This document shows, in pieces, positions 48,838 through 58,848 of a DNA stretch of 64,000 bases. Below the pieces are notes generated by a model. The model saw nothing but the letters and a program-made list of their open reading frames with translations, made no database searches and was not told the origin of the DNA. The DNA is from Gonatopus flavifemur. Lineage: Eukaryota > Arthropoda > Insecta > Hymenoptera > Dryinidae. The DNA lies in assembly GCA_018340375.1 (NCBI GenBank), contig JAFFJZ010000012.1:3720001-3784000 (forward strand). The letters run 5' to 3'. Numbering within the stretch: the stretch's first letter is position 1; the number at the start of each line of letters is the position of its first letter. The position numbers and the translations under genes are program-made.

Positions 48838-50250
48838 TAGTTGTGAATTTTTTACACCATATTTTACACCCAAAGTACACCAAGAGGAGTCTCACCCAAT
48901 TTACACCAAGAAACAACCTCCAGCATTCTATGGTTGGGTACCCGAAGAGAACATGAAGCTTCAGCGAACGTTCAGATCAGATGTGTATAGATCAGGCTGA
49001 AGGTTCATTAGAGCTAACTTTTAGATTCACACACGTTTGACAAAGGTTCTACGGACATTGAAATGTCCACCTCGAAATACGTTCAGGAAACATAGATGGA
49101 ACGTTCGCTGAAGGTTCATCGAAGGTTTGACGAAGCTCCGCAAAAATATCTAAACTTATATTAATTTTGATCAATTTATATGAAAAATCAATTAATTAAT
49201 AAACATAGATTATTATATACTAATCCAAGTATAGATATTTTTGTGAAGCTTCCTCAAACCTTCGATGAACCTTCAGCGAACGTTCCATCTATGTTTCCTG
49301 AACGTATTTCGAGGCGGACATTTCAACGTCCGTAGAACCTTTGTCAAACGTGTGTGAATCTAAAAGTTAGCTCTAATGAACCTTCAGCCCGATCTATACA
49401 CATCTAATCTGAACGTTCGCTGAAGCTTCATGTTCTCTTCGGGGTACCGATACACCGAGTTTCCACCGAATTGACACTCTATTTTCACTGAGAATACACC
49501 GAAAGCATTGCAACTCTGGGTACACCAAAGGACCACCCAACCAATTCCCAGTCGAAATACGTATACACCGAATTTCTAACGAATGCACACCAAATTTACA
49601 CTTACGGTACACCAAGAGCAGTCTCACCCAATTTACACCAAGAAACAACCTCCAGCATTGTATGGTTGTGTACCGATACACCGAATTGACACTCTATTTT
49701 CACTGCTCTCGGTGTACTGTGGGTGTAAATTCGGTATGAATTTGGTAGAAGTTCGGTGCATCCGTGGTCCGACTGATTGGTCGGGTGGTTTTCCAATGTA
49801 CCCCGAGTGGAAGATGTTCAGGGGTTTTGGAGTGAAAATTGAGTGTTAATTCGGTGGAAAATCGGTGTATTGGTACCCGTCTACAAAATACTGGAGGTTG
49901 TTTGTCGGTGTAAATTGGGTGAGATTGCTCTCGGCGTACTGTGGGTGTAAATTCGGTGTGAATACGGTGGAAATTCGGTGCAACCGAATGCCGACTGGGG
50001 ATTCGTTGGGTGGTTTCTCGGCGTACCCCGAGTTAGACGGGTTCAGGCGTTTTTCTTTCAGTAAAAATTGAGTGTTATTTGATGGAAAGCCGGTGTATCG
50101 GTTCCAATCCAGTGGACACCCGATGTTCCGGTATCCGACCACAAAATACTGGAGGTTGTTTCTTGGTGTGAATCAGGTGAGATAGCTGTCGGTATACTGT
50201 GAGTGTGAATTCGGTGTGAATTCGGTGACCTATATTTCGATTCACATCAA
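48838..50250. repeat. direct and inverted repeat field of TCGGTGTAAATT modules
   Basis: Modules built from TTCGGTGTGAATTCGGTG and its complement occur on both strands. Copies of a block with CACCAAGAAACAACCTCCAG lie at about 48895 and 49635 (plus orientation). Inverted counterparts (CTGGAGGTTGTTTCTTGGTG and variants) lie at about 49895 and 50145. Copy B of the 503-bp fold-back is inserted within this field. Confidence 0.7.
48941..49443. mobile_element. 503-bp fold-back element, copy B, with GTA duplication
   Basis: Tips CCCGAAGAGAACATGAAGCT / AGCTTCATGTTCTCTTCGGG. GTA flanks both ends (48938-48940 and 49444-49446), and the unfilled site is preserved in a sister repeat near 49670 (GTGTACCGATACACC). 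The boundaries are therefore exact. A 3-bp target is compatible with PIF/Harbinger or CACTA-type transposases. No coding frame. Confidence 0.82.
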
Positions 50251-50364
50251 GTACAGATGTTTTCCGGTGTAAGCAAAGTGGAATTATGGTGTATACTCTT
50301 TATTTTTCCGATTTCTTGTTGATGTACGATGAGTTGGTATTGAGTGTGGATTGGGAGGTCCGTG

Positions 50365-51115
50365 AAGGTGGCACCCTCACCATCGAAAATCTGGATTATT
50401 ATCGCATGAGAATTATGTGCTAATTATGTGCTGATTTTGTGCTCCATTCCTGATTTTTGTGTTCATCAAATTTTCACAAAAAAAAGGAATTTTGTGTGGG
50501 GGTGCTGACGACATGTGAAGCTAGCACCCCCACTAAATGGAATCGGTATTAAATGATTTATTATCGGATCAAAATTGGTGGCGGAATTATGTGCTATTTA
50601 TGTGCTCTAATTTCCAACTGGTTTTATCATCGGAATCAGCGGTGGGAAGAAGTTACAGATGAAAAGGCTGTTTGAGGTGTGAGATAGGACGACGAGAACA
50701 ACCGGATCATGGGGGAATCATATTTGGGACAATCCAGATTGATGAGTGGATTATGTACACCTTGTGAATGGTGTACATGTTGTTATGTTCATGAGGCTAT
50801 GTTTTCATCAATGTGCAGAAATGAATGCCCAATGACTTGTGATATACAAAAGGTACTGAAAGAAGAAGTGAAAAAAATGCCACTATGACCCGATCCAGAG
50901 TGATCTCATAATTATGTGCTATTTATGTGCTCCACCCACGATTCATGTGCTCGCTGGAAAATTCATTAGGAGAGTCGGAAACTCAACTCAATTGATCGAG
51001 TCCAGCACCCCCACTATCTGGAAACAAAAGAAAACGCATTTTGACCCGGTTCGGAGTGATTCCAGAATTATGTGCTATTTCTGTGCTCCACCCACTGTTT
51101 CAGCCGTTGCTAAAA
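50365..51115 (+). repeat. 156-bp satellite, left block
   Basis: Two good units have ATTATGTGCTATTT.TGTGCTCC at 50911 and 51067, spaced 156 bp. Older, diverged units lie to about 50365. Each unit also carries AGCACCCCCACTATCTGGAA. The segment 50750-51115 is an inverted copy of about 54610-54960. Confidence 0.75.
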
Positions 51116-51822
51116 CTATATAAATTTTGCCGGCTGCTCGTGTATGTGGCATTTGAATAAGAGAAAAAGTGAAATGTGATAGAACAGAGAAATACTGGAA
51201 CAACAATAAAGTTTGGTAGAATGAGTCATGTAAATTAGCAATGAATCATACAAGAGTTGATTTTGAATGAAATGTATAATTGAAACAACGTTAAAGAATT
51301 ACAGAAACAAGTTAAATTGAAAAAGATTACAAGTTCGCAGAATGTGATATGAATTTTGTTATATTGAGAACTAGTATGTAGATATTCGAAATGAGTATTG
51401 AATCCATGGATTTCGCATATATGAAATAATAAAGATTTCGACTTATCGGTCTGTCTCGACGCGCATCGATGCGAGAAAAAGGAGTAAGGAAATGGCCATG
51501 TGTAGTCGAGCGGCTTCTCCTTTCATCGGTTAGGATTTTCCTTGAGAATAGTGGATCCAGTCCCCGTCTTTCAGCCTCCTTAGAATGGATCGTCTTGATC
51601 GGCTACACGTGGGTCAGCATCACCACTTCACGAACTGGGATAGACGTATGTATAATATGACCAGGGTCTCGTGCTCGACTGACTCCCGTGTGGAACTGAT
51701 TAATGATCGATCCGTATAGTTGATCGATCCCACTTAGCCTCCGTATGTGATCCAGGTAATCCAGAAGGGAAGAACGGGATGGATAAGGAATGGAGACTGA
51801 GATCTGACTATCGCATGCGTAT
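51116..51822. other. unassigned spacer between satellite and hAT-like element
   Basis: AT-rich on the left, more balanced from about 51450. A frame at 51469-51660 is short and unrecognised. Nothing else is supported. Confidence 0.4.
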
Positions 51823-52102
51823 TAGGGTGGGCCGAAAAACCAAAATTTTTGAAATTCGGAACGGAACAGTGCGGAAAAGCCGGTCTGGAGGAACACAAAT
51901 CGAATGAAAAAAAGATCATTCAAATCGGTCAACATTTGACCCTCGCGCATCGAGCTTGAAGTTTTTCAGTTTGTACAATTTTTGGCGAATGCAATATATC
52001 TTCTCGAAAAAGTTTATATTTCGTTATTCAGTGTCAGAAAATGATTGTGAAGCATACAAACATAGTTAATAATGTTGGATTGATGTATAAATAAACAAAT
52101 AA

Positions 52103-52133
<31 letters not shown>

Positions 52134-53635
52134 ATACATACATACATACATATACGCAATATAGAAGTTTTGCGTGTGCACCGTATGCGTAAGTTCTCGT
52201 ATTCGTTGTGGACACGCTGATCAGAAGTGTACTGCTCAGATATTCGGATCAACTGCTTACCTCACTCACGTGACGCGAACGGCACAGAAATATACGAGCA
52301 CAGCAGAGGCGTTGCATTTTTTCCAGCAAGTACTTCATTTGTTTTAGCAAGCGGTCATACTGGCGGTTGCTGATTTTCTTTCGTAGAGATCCAGAAATTA
52401 CTACCTCAACAACTTTGTTATTTTTTCACTGATATTCACGGTATTTAGAGCGTAGTAGGCCTTCATTCCATCTGATCATATTATTGTATATATTATGTTA
52501 TTGTACAACTTTGAATGCTTTTTTACAGATGCAGTTCCGAGTCATTGGACTTTTACAGTGTGCTACATCGAAAAGTTGTACAGCTTTCTTCTTGAACTTT
52601 CCCAGCTCAACTTTATAACTTTCTTTTTCTTTGTCCTTGTCCTTGGTGTAAGATTTCCGTATTCTGTAATATGGATCGTGGTATGATTTTATCATTTGTA
52701 TGATTCTTGTTTCCGTAACTGTAGGGACAGTTACTCAATCGTACTGAGCCATAATTTTTCGTGCAACTGCTCCAGCTACAGTGGAAAAACTAACTGTTTC
52801 GTAATTGACTTATGAAGCCAGCTTAAATCGTTCTTCAAAACAACATCTCAGAACTTCCTCGTACGTAGGAAGTTGGGAAGTTGGTAGGTCCTTTGGACTC
52901 CCGAAAATTGGACAAGAAAATACTTTCCGACCCATGTGTCTCCTTGGCGCTTCCATCTTTCAATGATGGGAAAGCCTTGGAACTACGAAATGTACCCAAT
53001 ATAATCAGATGGAATGAAGGCCTCTTACGCTCTGAGTACCGTGAATATCAGTGAAAAAATAACAAAGTTGTTGAGGTAGTAATTTCTGGATCTCTACGAA
53101 AGAAAATCAGCAACCGCCAGTATGACCGCTTGCTAAAACAAATGAAGTACTTGTTGGGAAAAATGCAATGCCTCTGCTGTGCTCGTATATTTCTGTGTCG
53201 TTCGCGTCACGTGAGTGAGGTAAGTAGTTGATCCGAATATCTGAGCAGTACACTTCTGATCAGCGTGTCCACAACGAATACGAGAACTTACGCATACGGT
53301 GCACACGCAAAACTTCTATACTGCGTATATGTATGTATGTATGTATCTTACAGGTATATTTATTTATTTATACATTAATCCAACACTATTAACTATGTTT
53401 GTATGCTTCACAATCATTTTCTGACACTGAATAATCAAATATAAACTTTTTCGAGAAAATATATTGCATTCGCCAAAAATTGTACAAACTGAAAAACTTC
53501 AAGCTCGATGCGCGAGGGTCAAATGTTGACCGATTTGAATGATCTTTTTTTCATTCGATTTGTGTTCCTCCAAACCGTCTTTTCCGCACTATTACGTTCC
53601 GGATTTAAAAAATTTTGGTTTTTCGGCCCACCCTA
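51823..53635. mobile_element. 1.8-kb hAT-like non-autonomous element with long arms
   Basis: Tips TAGGGTGGGCCGAAAAACCA / TGGTTTTTCGGCCCACCCTA, with arms of about 640 bp (51823-52478 and 53000-53635). ATGCGTAT is duplicated on both sides (51815-51822, 53636-53643). The TAGNG-type tip and 8-bp duplication fit hAT. The 520-bp centre encodes no transposase; it carries a broken gene fragment on the minus strand. The left arm contains a TA/CATA microsatellite that is shorter in the right arm. Confidence 0.85.
52498..52956 (-). pseudogene. captured gene fragment, broken by two stops
   Basis: On the minus strand one frame runs for 153 codons with only two internal stops (after FKLAS and after MAQYD). 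The translation is protein-like throughout: DLPTSQLPTYEEVLRCCFEE near residue 29, then VARKIMAQYD, IKSYHDPYYRIRKSY and QLFDVAHCKS. From memory this resembles the N-terminal part of a multicopy arthropod gene family with the pattern LPT(Y)..VLRCC ... KLFDIA.CKC, of unknown function. It occupies the centre of the 51823-53635 element, so it is probably a transduplicated host or transposon gene piece. The Cys cluster and everything after it are missing. Confidence 0.6.
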
Positions 53636-53699
53636 ATGCGTATTCGTATAATAAGAGTTTTCCTAGGACCGCACAGTTCAATTTCTTTTCAGACACTGT

Positions 53700-54440
53700 G
53701 TTTGGAGGATAGCCGAAACAACCACGATTCATGTGCTCCCTGGAAAATTCATTAGGGGAGTCGGAATCTCAACTCAATTGATCGAGGCCAGCACCCCCAC
53801 TATCTGGAAATCAAATGAATCGCATTTTGACCTGGTTGAGAGTGATCCCATAATTATGTGCGATTTATGTGCTCCACCCACGATTCATATGCTCGCTAGA
53901 AAATTCATCAGGGGAGTCGGAAACTCAACTCAATTGATCGAGTGCAGCACCCCTACTATCTGGAAACAAGATAAGACGCATTTTGACCTAGTTGGGAGTG
54001 ATCCCATAATTAGGTGCTATTTATGTGCTCTACCCACGATTTATGTGCTCGATGGAATATTCATTAGAGGAGTCGGAATCCGAACAGAATTGATCCATCC
54101 AGCACCCCCACTATCAGGAAGTGAAATGAATAGCATTTTTACCCGATCCGGAGTCATCTCATAATTATGTGCTATTTATGTGCTCCACCTACGACATATG
54201 TGCTCGATGGAAGATTCATTAGGGGAGTCGGAATCCGAACAGAATTGATTCATTGCAGCACCCCCACTATCAGGAAGTGAAATGAATAGCATTTTGATCC
54301 AATCCGAAGTGATCACATAATTATATGCAATTTATGTTCCCCACCCACGTTTCATGTGCTTGCTGGGAAATCCATCAGGGGAGTGGGAATCCCAACTGAA
54401 TTGATCCAGTACAGCACCCCAACCATCAAGAAGTGAAATA
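53700..54440 (+). repeat. 156-bp satellite, plus-orientation block
   Basis: Units are marked by ATTATGTGC/ATTAGGTGC at 53853, 54009, 54164 and 54320 (spacings 156, 155, 156). Each unit contains CCACGATTCATGTGCTCGCT, TTCATTAGGGGAGTCGGAA and AGCACCCCCACTATC. The 156-bp unit is 52 codons, so one frame passes through three units (53733-54164) without a stop. Confidence 0.8.
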
Positions 54441-54960
54441 AAGGAATCGTAGGTGGAGCACATAAATAGCACATAATTATGGGATCACTCTCAACCGGGT
54501 CAAAATGCGTCTGATTTTGTTTCCAGATAGTAGGGGTGCTGGACTCGATCAACTGAGTTGAGATTCCGACTCCCCTAATGAATATCCCATCGAGCACATG
54601 AATCGTGGATAGAGCACATGGATAGCACATAATTATGGGACTACTCCCAACCGGGTCAAAATGCGTCGTATCTTGTTCCCATAGAGTGGTGGTGCAGGAC
54701 TCGATTAATTGTGTAGAGTTTCAGACTCCCCCGATGAATTTCCCAGCGAGCACAGGAATCGTGGGTGGAGCACATAAATAGCACATAATTATGGGTTCAC
54801 TCTGGATCGGGTCAAAGTGGCATTTTTTTTCACTCCTTTGTTCAGTACTCTTTGTGTATCACAAGTCATTAGGCATTCATTCCTGCATATTGATGAAAAC
54901 ATAGACTCATGAAAATAACATCATGTACAACATCCACAAGGTGTACAAGAAACAGGTGTA
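54441..54960 (-). repeat. 156-bp satellite, inverted block
   Basis: The same units appear in reverse orientation (GGAGCACATAAATAGCACAT at about 54455, 54610 and 54770). The far right part (about 54790-54960) is an inverted copy of 50750-50880, including AAAACATAG...CATTCATTCCTGCA and CATTAGGCATTC, so the left block and this block are arms of a larger inverted structure. Confidence 0.75.
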
Positions 54961-55028
54961 CAGGCTTGAATTTGTCATTATGAAATCCGAATGGTTCAGG
55001 ACAAAACGAAACGGCAAATTCGAATCAG

Positions 55029-55430
55029 ATGTTGGAAATGCTAGTCCAAAGTGATGGAAAAAAAGTTAGCATCGTATTATCAGGCATAACATTGACAAAG
55101 GGGAGTGATTTTTCATTTGAACTCGATTTGGATGCAAAGAAAGAAATTGATGTGGCTGAACGATATTCTTGCCAACTGGTGGCAGAAATAGAAACTGGGA
55201 CAAAACCTACAAAAAAAATTCCTCACACCGACAGCGAAGATAACCCACCTATTCTCCTTACATCGTGTGAAGGAATGGATGCTGGAATCACCCATGTGAA
55301 AGAAATCTCCGAAACTGTATACAATTATATGCATTTTTGGACATTTTTCCCACATGGGCGATTGTACAATGCGGCGGATGCTATCTGGATGATACCCCAC
55401 TATTCGAAACACATGGTATTGGATTTCTGA
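55029..55430 (+). CDS. orphan open frame of 133 codons
   Basis: The frame opens with ATG at 55029 and ends at TGA. Composition is protein-like (balanced acidic and basic residues, little low complexity). It includes SFELDLDAKKEIDVAERYSC near residue 29, ETGTKPTKKIPHTDSED near 65, and a hydrophobic aromatic C-terminus (YNYMHFWTFFPHGRLYNAAD). I recognise no domain. It lies exactly between two satellite blocks, in the only non-repetitive stretch there. No splice sites or promoter were assigned. It may be a fragment of a transposon gene, a host exon, or chance. Confidence 0.3.
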   Translation: MLEMLVQSDGKKVSIVLSGITLTKGSDFSFELDLDAKKEIDVAERYSCQLVAEIETGTKPTKKIPHTDSEDNPPILLTSCEGMDAGITHVKEISETVYNYMHFWTFFPHGRLYNAADAIWMIPHYSKHMVLDF

Positions 55431-55439
55431 ATCGAACCT

Positions 55440-56600
55440 GAATCATCATATGATTATGTTCTGTTTATATGCTCCACACTGAAAACATTTGCTTGATGTA
55501 TTTGGAGAGCGAAATGTAAATATTCTCCGGGTTGATCGGTTCGAGCACCCCCACTCTGCGGAATGAGAATGGGAGATTTTTCAATTCATCCGCAGTGTTC
55601 TTATACTTATATGGGGTGTATGTGTATGGGACCGAATTCATCACATAATTATGTGCTTTGTATGTACTCAACTCTCCAATTATGTGCTTGATAGGAGTCG
55701 AGAAGAAATTTGGAACCTCCACCAGATTCACTATGTCCAGCACCCTCACCGCTCGAAGATTAGGATAATGAGTTCCTGGATGAGACCGAATTCATCATAT
55801 GATTATGTGCTCATGATCCGCTCCACCCTCCAATTAGGTGCTCCATAGAAATCGAGAAGGAATTTGGGATCTCTACCAAATTCACTATGTCCAACACCCT
55901 CACTGTTCGCAAATTAGGATAAAGAGATCCTGGATGAGGGAAAATTCATCACATAATTATGTGCTTAGTATGTGCTCCACCCTCGAATAATGTGCCCGAT
56001 ATCGGTCGAGAAGGAATTGAAATCTCCATCAATATAATTATGTCCAGCACTCCCACCGCTCGGAAATAAGGATAGTCAGCTCCTGGGTGCGATCGGTTTC
56101 ATCCCATAATTATGTGCTTCCGATGTGCTCAACCCTCGAATTATGTGGCCGCTTTGAGTGGAGAAGGAATTCGGAATCTCTACCGAATTCACTATGTCCG
56201 GCATCCCCTGCGCTCGGAAATTAGGACAATGAGTTCCTGGATGGAACGAGATTCATGACATACTTATGTGCTTTTTATGTGCTCAAGCCTGTAATTATGT
56301 GGTCGATATGAGTCAAGAAGAAATTTGGGATCCCCGCCAAATCCACTTTTTTCAGCACCATTACTGCTCGAAAATTAGGATGATGAGTTCCTCGATCTGA
56401 TAGAATTCATCATATAATTATGTGCTCATCATGTGCTCTACCCCCGAATTATGTAGTCGATAGAAGTCGGGATGGAATTCGGAATCTCCACCAAATTCAA
56501 TTTGTCCAGCAACCCCACTGTTCGGAAATTGAGACAATGAGTTCCTGGATGGGACCAAACTCATCATTTAATTATGTGCTTATTATGTTTTTCACTCAAA
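55440..56600 (+). repeat. 154-bp satellite, related to the 156-bp family
   Basis: Units are marked by ATTATGTGCT-like motifs at 55648, 55802, 55956, 56109, 56263, 56417 and 56571 (spacings 153-154). They share the layout of the 156-bp family: paired TGTGCT boxes, CTCCACCCTC.AATTATGTG, a GTCGAGAAG.AATT.GGAA segment, and TCCAGCACCC.CAC. Sequence divergence is large, so the two families split long ago or under different conversion. Confidence 0.8.
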
Positions 56601-58522
56601 TAATTCATGTTTTTGTTCAAAGATGTTTCCAAGGAGTAAAAAGTAAATTTTTAGCAAAACCCCGTGGGAAAAAATTTCCTAGACTTCTTCTTAGATAAAA
56701 TCTAGGAGTTTTTGTCAAGGACAAAAAATATATAAAACCACATGTCTAGTAATTTCGAAGGTAGCTTTGTGATGTGCATATACTTTTTATAATTATTGAG
56801 GTTAGATTCCATTGATTTGATACAGCAAAACCAGGATAAACCATTCGAACCAATTCAATTCAATTTCTTTGGAATACCTTGAATTTTGGTTAAGACATAT
56901 ATCTAAAATAACTTAAGTTAACTGTTAGGTGTACTTTTTCAATTGAAATATATGACTTCAATGACGATCAATATGTCCTTGAAACCGAATATTTTTTATA
57001 AACATTTGCACTATTGATGTTCCTTGTGAATAAAGGCAATAACTTGTCAGAATTTTATCAGTTTTATATGGATTTTAATGATCATATTTGTCAAATCAGT
57101 TCCTAATAAGTTAGTGATCAGTTTTTCCTGATTAGTTTTTCCTCATCAGTGCCTCATCAGTAATAGGGAGAACTGATTATATTTCTACTAGGGAGTGCTT
57201 TGATACATACTCCTGGCAAGGTTTTGAGGCTACACTGGGAAAACAAAATGCTCATCCAACATCCAACTTGGAAACCCAGACAGCGCACAAGAATCCCAAA
57301 TAAATTCTGAAAAAAGAACTCTTGAAGAACTCTCTTAGAATACAAAGTGTTCCAAAAGAGTTTCAAAAGAATTCGATTCGTCACATATTTGCGAGTTCCG
57401 TTAAAATTCTCAAAGGAGCCTCATAGAATTTCAACGAAACTCGCAAATGTCTGACGAATCGAATTCTTTTGAAACTCCCTTTGGAACACTTTGCATTCTA
57501 AAAGAGTTCTTCAAGAGTTCTCTTTTCAGAATTCATTTGAGATGCTTGTGTGCTGTCTGGATCGTCGTGACTGCAAGTTATTTACTCATTTATGAACTTT
57601 CGTACGGGCAATTAATGCTCAAATACAAAAAGAAAATAAAATGGCAAGTTTATGAACCTTCACTTTTCTAAAATCCCGCCAGTACCGCGACCACTAGGAA
57701 AATTCTCACGTGATATGAATAACAATAAGCGAGTTGAAAATTATTACCCATTTGTAAAAAAATCCTGCGTAAAATTGTTAGTTTCAGGAACGATAATAAT
57801 GAGACCCAGTTTTGGAACGTAAAAATACTAGAACCTATATAAATTCATTACGAACACACTTCAAAAATGGTATTCGGAATGCTGATCATCGTATGAAAAT
57901 TGTCATCGTTTTCATCCCTCTTCATATTCGGAGCACCGCAATTTTCACGCGTCAAATCAAAAATTCGTTGTCAGAAACACAATTTGACGAGTATCATCGA
58001 TTTTAACAATGCTGGTAAATTTGCTGTTCTCAGAATGGGTCCGATTATTATCGCGTCTAGGAATGTCAATATTACAAACTGATGAAGAATTTTAAGAAAG
58101 ATTACAAAATCGCTGAACGGAGAATGGCAAATTTATGATAAAATTGTAAACCTATAGTATACTCAGTAGAGTAAAATAGCCCTGACAAATTTGCTTACTG
58201 CAAGCACATTTATTTGAGGATTCCTTATAGTGTATGTTGTCTATTTCTATTGTCCAATTTGGCAAAAGCTATAAAAATATTCATCTAGAGGTTTTTTTCT
58301 GTAAATCTGCGAAACTGAAGGTTTTTTGGGTGACATCTAGAGGGAAGTAATATTTCCACTTGGCAACACTGGTCCCACTGCATCTCTTTTACTACTTTGT
58401 CTTTTTGAATAGCATTGTTGTATTGGAACAGAAATTCCTCGATATAAATACTGATTTAACGGTCAATGCTGATGGATTATTCATTTGATTTATTATAATA
58501 ATTGGTTTTCTCATTCTACGAT
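56601..58522. other. AT-rich spacer left of the transposase-like gene
   Basis: No gene seen apart from the fold-back MITE at 57276-57560. Confidence 0.45.
57276..57560. mobile_element. fold-back MITE, AGCGC/AGCAC-tipped
   Basis: CCAGACAGCGCACAAG at the left pairs with CTTGTGTGCTGTCTGG at the right. The arms of about 125 bp contain TTTCAAAAGAATTCGATTCG and its complement. The tips relate it to the smaller AGCAC-tipped copies. Confidence 0.75.
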
Positions 58523-58848
58523 ATGTCGGAAACTTTGTACACACAATTATATAAAGCTTGGATAGGAGGTTATCCTGAGAAGATTTGTCAAGAAACATGC
58601 AATGAATTCTGGAGAAACACCAAGCAAAATTTCAAAAACGATAAGTCAAGCTTTGAGCAGTGTATTGTTCAAAAAATAGAAAATTTAAAACAACTACGGA
58701 CTAAAAAAAAATCAACGATGATTAATTTTTTCCTTAAACAGGTTAGTTTTATCACTAATTTACGTGTTCTATATTTCATGTATATGTAATGTTATGAAAT
58801 ATAGTGTTTGTATAAAATGGATATGAAATGAGAATCGACGGTCCCGTA

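Noticed and set aside
51469..51560. tRNA-like wording (GTAGTCGAGCGG) at about 51504
   Set aside because: No matching B box at proper distance and no cloverleaf.
50365..56600. CRISPR-like array
   Set aside because: Units are 154-156 bp and the whole unit repeats; no short repeat with unique spacers, and the context is eukaryotic.
56420..56698. Frames within the 154-bp satellite
   Set aside because: Period not divisible by three, frames broken from unit to unit; best explained by repeats.
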